Source of the DNA: Winogradskyella sp.
Lineage (GTDB): Bacteria; Bacteroidota; Bacteroidia; Flavobacteriales; Flavobacteriaceae
Direction of reading: 5' to 3'
Length of the DNA stretch: 64,000 bases
NCBI RefSeq assembly: GCF_003712105.1
Contig: NZ_RHLG01000001.1
Coordinates: 186,001-250,000, forward strand
In this document: positions 8,300 to 18,451 of the stretch, piece after piece
Layout of the letters: every line of letters starts with the position of its first letter
Position numbering within the stretch: the stretch's first letter is position 1
Notes under the pieces: generated by a model
The model's database searches: none
Told to the model about the DNA's origin: nothing
What the model saw: only the letters and a program-made list of their open reading frames with translations
Translations under genes and position numbers: made by a program

Positions 8300-9596
8300 A
8301 TGCTACCTTAATAATAAATGTGCTACGCTTTCCTCTATTCAGAATCACGTATTTATCATTAATTAAATCCTCTGAGGTGATTTTATAATCCTCTTTTACT
8401 TTTTCTTTATTTACAGAAATAGAATTTTCTTTTAGTGCGCGTCTTGCTTCTCCATTAGAACTTAAAAAAGATGTCTTTGCAGACAACGCTGCAATCATGT
8501 CAAGACCTTCAGCAATTTCAGATTTTGAAATCTCTGCTTGTGGTACACCATCAAAAACATCTAAAAAGGTATCTTCATCAATAGTAGCAATATCAGCTTT
8601 AAAAGATTTACTAAACAAAACATTCGAAGCTTTTTCAGCATTGATAAAATCCTCTTCAGAATGAACCATAGTCGTGATCTCCTGTGCTAATCGTTTTTGC
8701 AACACCCTTAAATGTGGTGCTTGTTTATGGTTAGCAACAATAGTTTCAATTTCTTCTTGTTCTAAAAATGTAAAAATTCTGATATACTTTTCAGCATCTT
8801 CGTCACTAGAGTTTAACCAGTATTGGTAAAATTTATAAGGTGATGTTCTATTAGGATCTAACCAAACATTACCACCTTCAGATTTTCCAAATTTTGAACC
8901 ATCACTTTTAGTAATTAATGGGCATGTAATGGCAAATCCTTTACCATTACCAATACGTCTTATTAACTCTGTACCGGTAGTAATATTCCCCCATTGGTCA
9001 CTACCGCCCATTTGAATGGTGCAATTTTCAGACTTATATAAATGCAGAAAGTCATAACCTTGAACTAACTGATATGTAAACTCCGTAAAACTCATTCCGT
9101 CATTAGATGATTCTCCAGAAATTCTGTTCTTTACCGAATCTTTTGCCATCATATAATTTACAGTGATATGTTTACCGACATCACGAATAAATTCTAGGAA
9201 CGAAAAGTTTTTCATCCAATCGTAATTATTTACCAATTTTGCAGCATTTGGTGCATTGCTTTCAAAATCTAGAAAATGTGCTAATTGGTTTTTTATGGCT
9301 TCTTGATTGTGCCGTAACGTAGATTCGTCCAAAAGGTTACGTTCACTCGATTTTCCTGATGGATCGCCAATCATACCTGTGGCACCACCAACCAAAGCTA
9401 CTGGTTGATGTCCACAACGCTGGTAATGTGCCAATAGCATTATTGGCACTAAATTTCCTATATGCAAAGAATCTGCTGTTGGGTCAAAACCAATATATGC
9501 ACTACGCATTTCTTCCTTAAGATGGTCTTCTACTCCAGGCATGCTATCATGTAGCATTCCTCTCCATTTTAACTCTTCAAGAAAATTCTTTTCCAT
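8298..9596 (-). CDS. tyrS: Tyrosyl-tRNA synthetase
   Basis: The 432-residue class I synthetase charges tRNA-Tyr. The HIGH-type motif is [12 protein letters not shown] (HIGN at 45-48). The tyrosine site includes [10 protein letters not shown] and QGYDFLHLY, with [10 protein letters not shown] at about 197-206. The KMSKS-type motif is KFGKS (235-239). An S4 RNA-binding domain occupies the C-terminus ([17 protein letters not shown]). Length fits bacterial TyrRS. It is monocistronic, with its own promoter box at 9626-9633. Confidence 0.97.
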   Translation of the reverse strand: MEKNFLEELKWRGMLHDSMPGVEDHLKEEMRSAYIGFDPTADSLHIGNLVPIMLLAHYQRCGHQPVALVGGATGMIGDPSGKSSERNLLDESTLRHNQEAIKNQLAHFLDFESNAPNAAKLVNNYDWMKNFSFLEFIRDVGKHITVNYMMAKDSVKNRISGESSNDGMSFTEFTYQLVQGYDFLHLYKSENCTIQMGGSDQWGNITTGTELIRRIGNGKGFAITCPLITKSDGSKFGKSEGGNVWLDPNRTSPYKFYQYWLNSSDEDAEKYIRIFTFLEQEEIETIVANHKQAPHLRVLQKRLAQEITTMVHSEEDFINAEKASNVLFSKSFKADIATIDEDTFLDVFDGVPQAEISKSEIAEGLDMIAALSAKTSFLSSNGEARRALKENSISVNKEKVKEDYKITSEDLINDKYVILNRGKRSTFIIKVA

Positions 9597-9625
9597 GAGG
9601 TAACTTTAATCTAAAATTAGTTTGG

Positions 9626-9633
9626 CAAAGATA
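9626..9633 (-). promoter_or_regulatory. -7 promoter box of tyrS
   Basis: On the minus strand TATCTTTG precedes tyrS by 29 bp. A TTTTG lies about 18 bp further upstream (minus strand of 9652-9656), matching the -33 element of Bacteroidota promoters. Confidence 0.65.
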
Positions 9634-9680
9634 TGTTTCCGCTTTAAAACACAAAAGTCAAATGCAAAAAACACTACCTT

Positions 9681-9706
9681 TACTTCGGCTACACTCAGTA
9701 ACCGAC
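9681..9706. repeat. Dispersed palindromic repeat copy (intergenic)
   Basis: acttcggctacactcagtaa is a diverged relative of the element inside leuS at 23999-24022 (acttcggctccgctcagtga). It lies 24 bp before the epimerase gene. Confidence 0.6.
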
Positions 9707-9729
9707 CTTTTTAACACAAAGCACTTTTT

Positions 9730-10749
9730 ATGATTTTAGTCACTGGTGGTACTGGCTTAGTTGGTTCGCACTTACTTTACAACTTAATTACAAAAGGTAA
9801 AAATATACGCGCTACATATCGTAGAAAGCATAAGTTAGATACTGTAAAACATGTGTTTTCTTATTATACTGATGATTACGAAAACTTGTTTAATTCTATT
9901 GAATGGGTCGATGCAGATATTACTAATATACCAAACCTAACTGATGCTTTTAAAGGTATAACACACGTATACCATTGTGCAGCTTTTGTGTCTTTTGAGC
10001 CCGATAAATACAGAACTCTTCGAAAAATAAATATAGAAGGCACTGCAAACATTGTTAATCTGAGCATAAAGCACAATGTAAAAAAGCTTTGTTATGTTAG
10101 CTCAATCGCTGCTGCAGGGCAAACCAATAATCCAGACACTCTTATAAATGAAACTACTGAATGGAATACCGAACTTGACCATAGTGTATATGCCATTACA
10201 AAACACGGCGCAGAATTAGAAGTTTGGCGAGGTACACAAGAAAATCTAAACGCTGTAATTGTTAATCCTGGTATTATTTTAGGTCCAGGTTATTGGCATG
10301 GTGGTGGTAGCGGAAGCTTGTTTAAACAAATACATAACGGTTTATCATTTTATACCAAAGGGAGTTCTGCATATATTGATGTTTGGGATACAGTTGACAT
10401 TATGGTGCAACTCATGGATAGCGATATAAAAAATGAGGGTTTTATTCTTATTGCTGAAAATATACCATTCCAAGATTTTAATATTAAAACAGCAAAAGCT
10501 CTAGGTGTCTCCAAAAAAACGAAGGAAATTAAGGCTTGGCAACTGGCCTTCTTATGGCGATTAGATTGGTTGAGCCACAAACTATTAGGCAAACGCAGAA
10601 CGTTATCTAAGCAACTTGCTAAAACTTTAACTTCAGTGACAAAGCACGATAATTCTAAAATAAAAACTACTTTAAATTACAACTTTACACCAATCGATGT
10701 CTCTATAAAAAAGGTTTCGGAGTTGTACTTAAAAGATCTAAAGCACTAG
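9730..10749 (+). CDS. NAD(P)-dependent epimerase/dehydratase (extended SDR)
   Basis: The 339-residue protein has an N-terminal Rossmann fold starting at residue 1 with GGTGLVGSHLL (6-16). It also has VYHCAAFVSFEPDKY and the active-site pair in YAITKHGAE (YxxxK), with SSIAAAG supplying the upstream serine. This is the extended short-chain dehydrogenase family of sugar epimerases and dihydroflavonol-reductase-like enzymes. The closest functional group cannot be decided by eye. The gene stands alone on the plus strand, and its TAG stop shares the bases CTAG with the stop of the convergent DUF4296 gene. Confidence 0.85.
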   Translation: MILVTGGTGLVGSHLLYNLITKGKNIRATYRRKHKLDTVKHVFSYYTDDYENLFNSIEWVDADITNIPNLTDAFKGITHVYHCAAFVSFEPDKYRTLRKINIEGTANIVNLSIKHNVKKLCYVSSIAAAGQTNNPDTLINETTEWNTELDHSVYAITKHGAELEVWRGTQENLNAVIVNPGIILGPGYWHGGGSGSLFKQIHNGLSFYTKGSSAYIDVWDTVDIMVQLMDSDIKNEGFILIAENIPFQDFNIKTAKALGVSKKTKEIKAWQLAFLWRLDWLSHKLLGKRRTLSKQLAKTLTSVTKHDNSKIKTTLNYNFTPIDVSIKKVSELYLKDLKH

Positions 10750-11204
10750 TCATTTTGCTTAACTCTTGATGGTGAGTTTTTGTATTTAGGATCTTTTTTT
10801 TGAGTCTCTAGCAATTGTTTTAAAGAGTCTTTTTTTCTTTTATTCTTCTCTTTTTCATCTTTTTCAATAGCTTCAAACTTAGTTTTTTCTGCAGTTAGCT
10901 TAGCTTTAACATCTTCTATCATTGCATTGTAGAGTTCAACATTGTGGGCATAGTAATCATTACTTAAAGCAAATTGCAGACTGTCAATTTCATACTTTTT
11001 TAGAATATATGTTTCTGGATCTATTCCTTTTGCTTCAAATTTTATGCGACTTACACCTTTTGCAGAACTGGCTATAAACATATCGTACAGCACATTAGTC
11101 ATTTTTTCCTGTGGAATTAGATTATCAGGTTTATTAGGCTGAAACCGTTGCTCACAGCTCATAAGAATACTTGAAATAAAAATTAAAGAAAGAAGATGCT
11201 TCAT
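10746..11204 (-). CDS. DUF4296 lipoprotein
   Basis: A 152-residue lipoprotein. The signal sequence ends in a lipobox (SSILMSCEQRF; Cys about residue 17). It is followed by the DUF4296 core (LIPQEKMTNVLYDMFIASSAKG, YILKKYEIDSLQFALSNDYYA) and a long lysine/glutamate-rich helix from about 95 to 140 that is probably a coiled coil. Its function is unknown. In this window it is the last gene of an operon with dihydroorotase and the polyprenol-phosphate mannosyltransferase, only 3 bp after dihydroorotase. Confidence 0.85.
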   Translation of the reverse strand: MKHLLSLIFISSILMSCEQRFQPNKPDNLIPQEKMTNVLYDMFIASSAKGVSRIKFEAKGIDPETYILKKYEIDSLQFALSNDYYAHNVELYNAMIEDVKAKLTAEKTKFEAIEKDEKEKNKRKKDSLKQLLETQKKDPKYKNSPSRVKQND

Positions 11205-11207
11205 TAT

Positions 11208-12551
11208 TTATCTTTCAAAAGTTAAACGCATTCCTGCTTTAACGTCTAGGACATTAAAGTTATTATATGCTAATTGGCCATTAACAAAGGTATGCGTAAT
11301 TCTACTCTTAAAGGTATTACCCTCAAATGGAGACCAGGCACATTTGTAAAGTATATTGTCTTTAGTAACCGTCCATGGATTATTTAAGTCTACAATAACT
11401 AAATCTGCAAAGTAACCTTCCTTAATATAGCCCCTTTTTTCAACATCAAAAAGTATTGCTGGATTATGAGCAGTTTTTTGAGCAATAAGCTCTAGAGAAA
11501 TTTTTTGGTTATGGTATGCTTCTAACAAGGCAACAAATGCATGTTGTACCAATGGACCACCAGAAGGTGCACTTGTATATGGGTTACTCTTTTCTTCAAT
11601 AGTGTGTGGTGCATGGTCAGTAGCAATTACATCTATACGTCCATCAAGCAATGCTTTCCAAAGTCCATCTCTATCTTCGCTTGTTTTAACAGCCGGGTTC
11701 CATTTTATATGGCTTCCTTTGGCCTTGTAATCTTCATCAGAAAACCATAAATGATGAATACAAACCTCAGCCGTTATCTTTTTATCTTTTAAAGGAATTT
11801 TATTGGTAAATAATTCTGTCTCTTTTGCAGTAGATAAATGAAACACATGCAATCGTGCTCCAGTTTTTTTAGCGAGTTTTATAGCTGTTGAAGAGGATAA
11901 ATAACATGCCTCTTCACTTCTAATCACCGGATGCATTTCCATTGGAATATCATCACCGTATTTTGTTTTAAAGTTGGCTAAATTTCCTCTAATTGTTTCT
12001 TCATCTTCACAATGTACAGAAATGACCATATCTGTACTAGAAAATATTTTTTCGAGCACATCAGGATTATCAACCAACATATTTCCAGTAGAAGATCCTA
12101 AAAATAGTTTAAGCCCAGCTACAGTTTTGGTATCGACTTTTAAAATCTCTTCGAGATTATCATTAGTACCGCCAAACATAAAAGAATAATTGGCGTAAGA
12201 TGATTTTGCAGCTATGTCAAACTTCTCCTCAAGTTTCTCAACCGTTGTTGTCTGAGGCTTAGTATTTGGCATTTCTATAAACGATGTAATACCTCCAGCA
12301 ACTGCGGCTTTAGATTCGGTTTCAATATTGGCTTTATGTGTAAGTCCTGGTTCTCTAAAATGAACCTGATCATCTATCATTCCTGGGAATACATAATTAC
12401 CTTCTACATCAATTACCTTAACATCTGCTGATTTGGCACTAATAAAATCGTTTATTTCTTTAATTGTTTTACCTTCAATAAGTATATCGCCTTCAATAAT
12501 TTCACCTTCATTTACAATTTTGGCGTTTTTTATCAACGTTTGGTTCTTCAT
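11208..12551 (-). CDS. pyrC: Dihydroorotase (class I type)
   Basis: The 447-residue amidohydrolase closes carbamoyl-aspartate to dihydroorotate in pyrimidine synthesis. It has the REPG segment [14 protein letters not shown] (60-73), [10 protein letters not shown], the metal-bridging lysine region [31 protein letters not shown] and the catalytic [11 protein letters not shown]. Most class I enzymes read DxHxHxREPG; here the first His is Gln62, so one metal ligand appears replaced. The downstream His64 remains. It lies between the mannosyltransferase (1-bp gap) and DUF4296. Other cyclic amidohydrolases such as allantoinase are less likely given the overall similarity. Confidence 0.9.
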   Translation of the reverse strand: MKNQTLIKNAKIVNEGEIIEGDILIEGKTIKEINDFISAKSADVKVIDVEGNYVFPGMIDDQVHFREPGLTHKANIETESKAAVAGGITSFIEMPNTKPQTTTVEKLEEKFDIAAKSSYANYSFMFGGTNDNLEEILKVDTKTVAGLKLFLGSSTGNMLVDNPDVLEKIFSSTDMVISVHCEDEETIRGNLANFKTKYGDDIPMEMHPVIRSEEACYLSSSTAIKLAKKTGARLHVFHLSTAKETELFTNKIPLKDKKITAEVCIHHLWFSDEDYKAKGSHIKWNPAVKTSEDRDGLWKALLDGRIDVIATDHAPHTIEEKSNPYTSAPSGGPLVQHAFVALLEAYHNQKISLELIAQKTAHNPAILFDVEKRGYIKEGYFADLVIVDLNNPWTVTKDNILYKCAWSPFEGNTFKSRITHTFVNGQLAYNNFNVLDVKAGMRLTFER

Positions 12552-12552
12552 C

Positions 12553-13278
12553 TTAGTCTTTTTTAAATAGGCTGTTCCATTTCATTGAAATAACCCCAAA
12601 TATTGCCTCGGAAATTATACCTCCAGACATTTTCGATTTGCCTCTAATTCGATCTGTAAAGATAATGGGAATCTCAATAATCTTAAAGCCTTTTTTGTAA
12701 GCTTTAAATTTCATTTCAATCTGAAATGCATACCCTATAAATTTTATTTTATCGAGATTTATTTCCTCTAAAACTTCTCGTCTATAACAAACAAATCCTG
12801 CAGTTGGATCTTGCACACGCATGCCAGTAATTAACTTTACATATAAGGATGCACCATAAGATAAAAGAATTCGCATCAGAGGCCAATTAACAACATTAAC
12901 GCCTTTGATATATCTCGATCCTATAACTACATCTGCATTATCTTGTGCAGCAGCCTCGTAAAGTTTAATCAAATCAATTGGGTTATGAGAAAAATCAGCA
13001 TCCATCTCAAAAATGAATTTATAGTGCTTTGCTAAACACCACTTAAAACCTTCAATGTAGGCCGTTCCTAAACCATTTTTCTCTTTTCGTTGTATGAGAT
13101 GCACTTTATTTTGCGAGTTCTTTTGTAATGTTTTTACAATCTGGGCTGTACCGTCTGGTGAATTATCATCAACCACTAAAACATGAAAATCTTCTGGTAA
13201 AGAAAACACTACTTCAATGATTTCTTTAATATTCTCCTTCTCGTTATAGGTTGGTATGATGACTATAGCATCAGTCAT
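12553..13278 (-). CDS. Polyprenol-monophosphate mannosyltransferase (GT2, DPM1-like)
   Basis: A family 2 glycosyltransferase of 241 residues from the ATG at 13278. Motifs are [29 protein letters not shown] (nucleotide-sugar aspartates), [10 protein letters not shown] (metal-binding DxD equivalent), VIGSRYIKG and [14 protein letters not shown]. It resembles dolichyl/polyprenyl-phosphate mannose synthases, which load a sugar onto a lipid carrier at the inner membrane. A TTG at 13299 would extend it by seven codons, but that codon lies inside the -7 box, so the ATG is preferred. It is the first gene of an operon with dihydroorotase and DUF4296. Confidence 0.88.
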   Translation of the reverse strand: MTDAIVIIPTYNEKENIKEIIEVVFSLPEDFHVLVVDDNSPDGTAQIVKTLQKNSQNKVHLIQRKEKNGLGTAYIEGFKWCLAKHYKFIFEMDADFSHNPIDLIKLYEAAAQDNADVVIGSRYIKGVNVVNWPLMRILLSYGASLYVKLITGMRVQDPTAGFVCYRREVLEEINLDKIKFIGYAFQIEMKFKAYKKGFKIIEIPIIFTDRIRGKSKMSGGIISEAIFGVISMKWNSLFKKD

Positions 13279-13296
13279 AGAATTACTAGCTTTTAG

Positions 13297-13304
13297 CAAA
13301 TGTA
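13297..13304 (-). promoter_or_regulatory. -7 promoter box of the mannosyltransferase operon
   Basis: TACATTTG on the minus strand lies 18 bp before the ATG at 13278. It covers the alternative TTG start and therefore decides the start call. Confidence 0.6.
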
Positions 13305-13386
13305 AAGTTTTTGAACAATTATAAGTGCTATTATTTTACTAATAAATATACCTTTCATCTTTGACTATTCTTTATAAATTAGCAGC

Positions 13387-14046
13387 ATGCTTAGAGATTA
13401 TTTATCACAAGATTTTTTTACCATACTAATTGCGGTATGTCTAATTCTTGTGGTTGTTGCAAGATATTTGTCTAACTCGCGCTTCTACGATTTTATTTCT
13501 GTCATTTGGAACGACAGATACTTAAAACTATATACCAAGGAGCATAAAAAGATAGATTTCTTTAATAGTATCTTATTAATTAATTTTATGTTGTCCGCAG
13601 GTTGTTTTATTTATTTTACCTATAAGTATTTTAATCAATCAACATTTAATACAACGGAGTTCATTCCTCTACTTCTGTTATTGTCTGCCATTGTGGTTTT
13701 TGTGCTAGCTAAAAACGGATTAGAACTTTTAATGGGTTATATTTTTGAAATATCGGGCATTATTAGAGCCAACTTATTCCAAAAAACGACTTATAGAAAC
13801 ATTTCTGGACTAATTTTAGTCGTATTCAATATATTACTATTATTCAGTAATCTAGACCAAAAAATTGTCATATATTTAGCTATTAGCGTGTTCTTTTTAA
13901 TTAATATCAGTGGTTTCTTCAGATTTTTGTTACTCTATCAAAAATTGATTATTCCGCATTTTTTCTATTTTTTATTGTATCTTTGCGCTCTCGAAATCGG
14001 ACCTTATGTTATTTTGTATAAGGTACTTAACGACAAAATCGTTTAA
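13387..14046 (+). CDS. DUF4271 integral membrane protein
   Basis: A 219-residue protein with about six hydrophobic segments, matching the Bacteroidota family DUF4271. The N-terminus carries a first helix (FFTILIAVCLILVVVARYL), a hydrophilic segment with SVIWNDRYLKLYTKEHKK, and further helices to the C-terminus. Its function is unknown. It lies 11 bp upstream of uroporphyrinogen-III synthase on the same strand, so the two are co-transcribed. No catalytic motif is seen. Confidence 0.8.
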   Translation: MLRDYLSQDFFTILIAVCLILVVVARYLSNSRFYDFISVIWNDRYLKLYTKEHKKIDFFNSILLINFMLSAGCFIYFTYKYFNQSTFNTTEFIPLLLLLSAIVVFVLAKNGLELLMGYIFEISGIIRANLFQKTTYRNISGLILVVFNILLLFSNLDQKIVIYLAISVFFLINISGFFRFLLLYQKLIIPHFFYFLLYLCALEIGPYVILYKVLNDKIV

Positions 14047-14057
14047 AAGCGTAACCT

Positions 14058-14807
14058 ATGAAAGTAAAAACGATATTGGTTTCACAGCCAGAACCTAAAA
14101 TTGAAAACTCTCCTTATTTTGATTTGCAAGAGCGTCAGAAGGTTAAAGTAGATTTTAGACCGTTTATACATGTTGAAGGTGTTGAAGCCAAAGAAATAAG
14201 ATTACAAAAAATTGACCTTACAAAATTTACTGCTATTATACTTACTAGTAGAAATTCTGTAGATCATTTTTTTAGAGTAGCTGAAGAAATGCGTTTCAAG
14301 GTACCAGATACTATGAAATATTTTTGTCAATCTGAAGCTGTTGCTTATTACCTTCAAAAATATGTAGTCTACAGAAAGCGCAAGATTTATGTTGGTAAAC
14401 GTAACTTTGAGGATTTATCACCCTTAATTAAAAAGTATAAAGACGAAAAGTTTTTGCTACCTACAACAGATAAAGTAAAGCCAGTTATCCCTGGTACTTT
14501 AGATAATCTTGGTGTTAATTGGACTCAAGCTACATTTTACAAAACTGTGATTAGTGACTTATCTGATTTAGCAGATGTTTATTACGATATTTTAGTTTTC
14601 TTTAGTCCTTCTGGTATAGAATCATTATTCCATAATTTTCCAGATTTTAAGCAAAATGACACTCGTATTGCAGTTTTTGGAAACACAACAATTAAAGCTG
14701 TTGAAGCAAAAGGATTACGCGTAGATATTGCTGCTCCAACTCCTGAAACACCTTCAATGACTATGGCGCTAAAAAAATATATAGATCAAGTAAATAAAGG
14801 GAAGTAA
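14058..14807 (+). CDS. hemD: Uroporphyrinogen-III synthase
   Basis: The 249-residue protein has the HemD two-lobe pattern. Lobe one contains TAIILTSRNSVDHFFRVAEE and FCQSEAVAYYLQKY. Lobe two contains FLLPTTDKVKP, ILVFFSPSGIESLFHNFPDF and IAVFGNTTIKAVEAKGLRVD, the conserved FFSPSG and GxTT elements. It cyclises hydroxymethylbilane to uroporphyrinogen III in heme and siroheme synthesis. Other heme genes are not in the window. It is co-directional with DUF4271 and followed by a bidirectional terminator shared with pckA. HemD sequences diverge widely, so the call rests on these motifs. Confidence 0.87.
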   Translation: MKVKTILVSQPEPKIENSPYFDLQERQKVKVDFRPFIHVEGVEAKEIRLQKIDLTKFTAIILTSRNSVDHFFRVAEEMRFKVPDTMKYFCQSEAVAYYLQKYVVYRKRKIYVGKRNFEDLSPLIKKYKDEKFLLPTTDKVKPVIPGTLDNLGVNWTQATFYKTVISDLSDLADVYYDILVFFSPSGIESLFHNFPDFKQNDTRIAVFGNTTIKAVEAKGLRVDIAAPTPETPSMTMALKKYIDQVNKGK

Positions 14808-14830
14808 TTCTCTAATTCAACATAGTATAA

Positions 14831-14860
14831 AAAAAGCGATTCAAAATTGAATCGCTTTTT
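14831..14860. terminator. Bidirectional terminator between hemD and pckA
   Basis: A perfect 14-bp inverted repeat (AAAAAGCGATTCAA / TTGAATCGCTTTTT, 2-base spacer) gives A/T tracts on both sides, serving both converging genes. Confidence 0.93.
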
Positions 14861-14867
14861 TTATTAC

Positions 14868-16484
14868 CTAATATGCATAACGTTGTGGACCGCCACGTCT
14901 TATTTCTTCAGAAGCATACGCTTCAAATTGCTTAAAGTTTTCTCTAAAGGCATTAGAAAGTTTAAATGCCATCTTATAATAAGCTTCATCATCATTCCAA
15001 GTTGCCCTAGGGCTTAATATATCAGATGGCACTCCAGGACAAGATCTAGGTTGTGCAACACCAAAAACCGAATGTATATGGTATTCATCATAATTGTATA
15101 ATCCTAAATGACCCTCAAGAACCGCAGTAATCATGGCTCTGGTATATTTTAATTTCATACGTTTACCTATGCCATAAGGTCCACCACTCCAACCAGTGTT
15201 AATTAGCCATACATTAACACCAGCCTCTTTCATTTTTGTGCTTAGCATCTCCGCGTATTTTGCAGGGTGCAATGGCATAAAGGGCGCGCCAAAACATGCT
15301 GAAAAAGATGGTTGCGGCTCTACTACTCCTGCTTCTGTTCCAGCAACCTTAGCTGTATATCCTGAGATAAAATGATATGCAGCTTGTGCAGGTGTCAACT
15401 TAGAAATAGGAGGTAAAACGCCAAATGCATCAGCTGTTAAAAAGAAAATATTCTTCGGGTTATGACCAATTGATGGTGTCTTAATATTATCGATATGATA
15501 AATTGGGTAGCTTACTCTTGTATTTTGGGTTATAGAAGTGTCTTCAAAATCCACATTACCTTGATCGTCAATTATAACATTTTCAAGAATTGCACCTTTC
15601 TTTATAGCATTATATATCTCTGGTTCTTGTTCTTTTGACAAATTAATTGCCTTGGCATAACAACCGCCTTCAAAATTAAATACAGAATTTTCATTCGTCC
15701 AACCGTGTTCATCGTCACCAATTAAACTGCGGTCAGGATCAGTTGAAAGTGTAGTTTTACCCGTTCCTGAAAGTCCAAAGAAAATTGCAGTATCACCGTC
15801 TTTACCAACATTTGCGCTACAGTGCATAGGTAATGTGTTTTTAAACACAGGTAATAAAAAGTTAAGTGCCGAGAAAATACCTTTCTTAATTTCTCCTGTA
15901 TATCCCGTACCTCCAATAAGGGCAATCTTTCTGGTAAAATCTAAAATAGCAAAGTTATGTTGTCGTGTACCGTCTACTTCAGCATTTGCCATAAACCCTG
16001 GCGCATTTACAACTGTCCATTCAGGAGAAAAAGCGTCTAACTCGTCCTCAGTAGGACGTAAAAACATGTTATAAGCAAACATATTGCTCCATGGATACTC
16101 ATTAATAACCCTAATATTAAGTTTATAATTTGCATCCGCACAGGCGTAACTATCTCTAACATATACTTCCTTGTCAGATAAGTAATCCACTACTTTATCG
16201 TATAACTTCTGAAATTTATCACTATCAAACGGAATATTAATGTCGCCCCACCAAATTCTGTCTTTAGTGATATCATCTTTAACAATAAACCTATCCTGAG
16301 GTGAACGGCCTGTGAACTCACCGGTATTTACTGCTAAAGCACCAGAAGCTGTAGCAATACCTTGTCCTTTTTGTATTGTTGCTTCCTGTAATTCACTTGG
16401 AGGTAATTGATAGTGAACCGTAGCATTTTTAATACCATATTTTTCTAACGAAATCGTTTTCGTAGATTGGTCTGAATTTACCAT
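14868..16484 (-). CDS. pckA: Phosphoenolpyruvate carboxykinase (ATP)
   Basis: The 538-residue enzyme converts oxaloacetate and ATP to phosphoenolpyruvate, the entry step of gluconeogenesis. Visible signatures are GEFTGRSPQDRFIV, the kinase P-loop GLSGTGKTTLS (237-247), DDEHGW, FEGGCYAK, FFLTADAFGVLPP and SGYTAKVAGTE. The length is right for the bacterial ATP-dependent form; the GTP form is unrelated in these motifs. It is monocistronic with its own -7 box (16508-16515) and a shared terminator at its 3' end. Confidence 0.97.
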   Translation of the reverse strand: MVNSDQSTKTISLEKYGIKNATVHYQLPPSELQEATIQKGQGIATASGALAVNTGEFTGRSPQDRFIVKDDITKDRIWWGDINIPFDSDKFQKLYDKVVDYLSDKEVYVRDSYACADANYKLNIRVINEYPWSNMFAYNMFLRPTEDELDAFSPEWTVVNAPGFMANAEVDGTRQHNFAILDFTRKIALIGGTGYTGEIKKGIFSALNFLLPVFKNTLPMHCSANVGKDGDTAIFFGLSGTGKTTLSTDPDRSLIGDDEHGWTNENSVFNFEGGCYAKAINLSKEQEPEIYNAIKKGAILENVIIDDQGNVDFEDTSITQNTRVSYPIYHIDNIKTPSIGHNPKNIFFLTADAFGVLPPISKLTPAQAAYHFISGYTAKVAGTEAGVVEPQPSFSACFGAPFMPLHPAKYAEMLSTKMKEAGVNVWLINTGWSGGPYGIGKRMKLKYTRAMITAVLEGHLGLYNYDEYHIHSVFGVAQPRSCPGVPSDILSPRATWNDDEAYYKMAFKLSNAFRENFKQFEAYASEEIRRGGPQRYAY

Positions 16485-16507
16485 ATTTTATGTATTGTAT
16501 TACTGCG

Positions 16508-16515
16508 CAAAAATA
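16508..16515 (-). promoter_or_regulatory. -7 promoter box of pckA
   Basis: Minus-strand TATTTTTG matches TAnnTTTG and lies 23 bp before the pckA ATG. Confidence 0.55.
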
Positions 16516-16549
16516 TAACTTTATTATTAAATACTAACCCTAAAAGTTA

Positions 16550-16939
16550 CTAAAGCGTCTTACTTTTTAAGATATTAATCAACATCACAATCCAAGCCAA
16601 AATTAAGAGCAAACCTCCGATTGGGGTAATAAAAGCAACTGTTTTAAAATCAAAACTTGTAAGGCCATTAGTAGCTAAACCGTATATTGAAAATGAAAAG
16701 AAAACAACACCTACTATAACTAATATATAGATTGCTGATTTTGCTTTATTAGTGAGAAAAGAAGTGGCGCCTATAAATAATAGCAAAAAGGCATGATATA
16801 TCTGATAACGCACCCCTGTTTTAAATGAATCTATTGCACTTTCATCGACCAACTCTTCTAATCCATGAGCTGCGAATGCACCTAAAATTATACCTAAAAT
16901 TCCAAGAATAGAACCTGTTACCAACAACTTTTTATTCAT
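16550..16939 (-). CDS. DUF423 membrane protein
   Basis: A 129-residue protein with four hydrophobic helices matching DUF423 (YwdK/YgdD-like). Helix one holds SILGILGIILGAFAAHGLEE, and the conserved FKTGVRYQIYHAFLLL segment follows. The rest is small hydrophobic helices ending in KSKTL. Members are inner-membrane proteins without a settled function. It lies 65 bp upstream of pckA on the same strand; the pckA promoter lies in that gap. Confidence 0.88.
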   Translation of the reverse strand: MNKKLLVTGSILGILGIILGAFAAHGLEELVDESAIDSFKTGVRYQIYHAFLLLFIGATSFLTNKAKSAIYILVIVGVVFFSFSIYGLATNGLTSFDFKTVAFITPIGGLLLILAWIVMLINILKSKTL

Positions 16940-17021
16940 AACAAAAGTGATTTAATTTATCTAAAATCCATCGAGGATTTACTACATTCGTGGTCAACAA
17001 AATTAATCATATAAAGTCATT

Positions 17022-18386
17022 ATGCGAAAGATTTTAATCATCGGAGCAGGAAAGTCTTCATCATACCTCATTAAGTATTTAGTTGAAAAGTCTAAGTCAG
17101 AACGACTTGAGATTACAATAGGTGACCTTAATATCAATAACGCTAAAAAGCTAGTTGATAATAATCCTGAAGTTTCGGTAATTCATCTTGATGTTTTTAA
17201 TTCGGAGTCAAGAGTTGAAGCTATAAAGCATTCTGATATTGTGATTTCTATGTTACCTGCTCGTTTTCATATTGAAGTTGCAAAAGATTGTATTACCTAC
17301 AAAAAGCATATGGTGACAGCTTCTTATGTAAGTCAAGAAATGCAAGCTCTTAACCATAAAGCAAAAGAGCACAATCTTGTATTTATGAATGAAATCGGTG
17401 TTGACCCAGGCATCGACCATATGAGCGCTATGCAAGTCATTGATAAGATTAGAGATGACGGTGGAAAACTTATCTTATTCGAATCCTTTACAGGTGGTTT
17501 AGTTGCCCCAGAAAGTGATGATAATTTATGGAACTATAAGTTTACTTGGAATCCCAGAAATGTTGTTGTAGCAGGTCAAGGTGGTGCGGCAAAATTTTTA
17601 CAAGAAAGCCAGTTTAAGTATATCCCTTATCATAGATTATTTAGAAGAACAGAATTTTTAGAAGTTGAAGGTTATGGCCGTTTTGAAGCCTATGCCAATA
17701 GAGATTCTTTAAAATATCAGTCGGTTTATGGCCTTGATGACGTAAAAACATTATATCGAGGCACAATGCGACGTGTAGGTTTTAGCCGTGCATGGAATGT
17801 TTTTGTCCAACTCGGAATGACTGATGATAGCTACACTATAGATGATAGTGAAAATATGAGTTATCGCGATTTTGTGAATGCTTTTTTACCATACAGCCCA
17901 ACAGATTCTGTTGAATTGAAGTTTAGGCATGCTCTAAAAATTGATCAAGATGATATCGTTTGGGACAAATTTGTTGAATTAGACATTTTTAGCGACACCA
18001 AAAAAGTAGAGCTTAAAAAAGCAACACCAGCTCAAATTTTGCAGAAAATATTAATGGATAGCTGGACCTTGAGTTCTGAAGACACAGATATGATAGTGAT
18101 GTATCACAAATTTGGTTACGAGCTTAAAGGCAAACGACATCAAATTGATGCGACGATGGTGGCATTAGGTGAAGATCAAACTTATACGGCAATGGCTAAA
18201 ACTGTTGGTTTACCTGTCGCTATAGCAACTTTAGCTATTCTCAACGGTAAAATAAAAACACCAGGAGTACAAATCCCAATTACAAAAGAAGTTTATACTC
18301 CAATACTAGAAGAATTAAAAGAATTTGGTGTGGAATTTTCTGAAAAAGAAGTCCCTTATTTGGGTTATAATCCTCTTAATATTTAA
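17022..18386 (+). CDS. Saccharopine dehydrogenase family protein
   Basis: A 454-residue protein with an N-terminal Rossmann domain (MRKILIIGAGKSSSYLIKYL, then TIGDLNINNAKKLV and SDIVISMLPARFH). The saccharopine-reductase-like C-terminal domain contains NEIGVDPGIDHMSAMQVID and LILFESFTGGLVAPESDDN. The family is used in lysine metabolism and for other carboxy-norspermidine-like or reductase functions. Complete lysine pathway genes are absent here, so the substrate is left open. It is transcribed alone on the plus strand. Confidence 0.85.
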   Translation: MRKILIIGAGKSSSYLIKYLVEKSKSERLEITIGDLNINNAKKLVDNNPEVSVIHLDVFNSESRVEAIKHSDIVISMLPARFHIEVAKDCITYKKHMVTASYVSQEMQALNHKAKEHNLVFMNEIGVDPGIDHMSAMQVIDKIRDDGGKLILFESFTGGLVAPESDDNLWNYKFTWNPRNVVVAGQGGAAKFLQESQFKYIPYHRLFRRTEFLEVEGYGRFEAYANRDSLKYQSVYGLDDVKTLYRGTMRRVGFSRAWNVFVQLGMTDDSYTIDDSENMSYRDFVNAFLPYSPTDSVELKFRHALKIDQDDIVWDKFVELDIFSDTKKVELKKATPAQILQKILMDSWTLSSEDTDMIVMYHKFGYELKGKRHQIDATMVALGEDQTYTAMAKTVGLPVAIATLAILNGKIKTPGVQIPITKEVYTPILEELKEFGVEFSEKEVPYLGYNPLNI

Positions 18387-18451
18387 GGCTAAAATTATAA
18401 TAGAATAAGACTCTAAAGCCCCGATTTAATTATAATTTACTACATTACATA

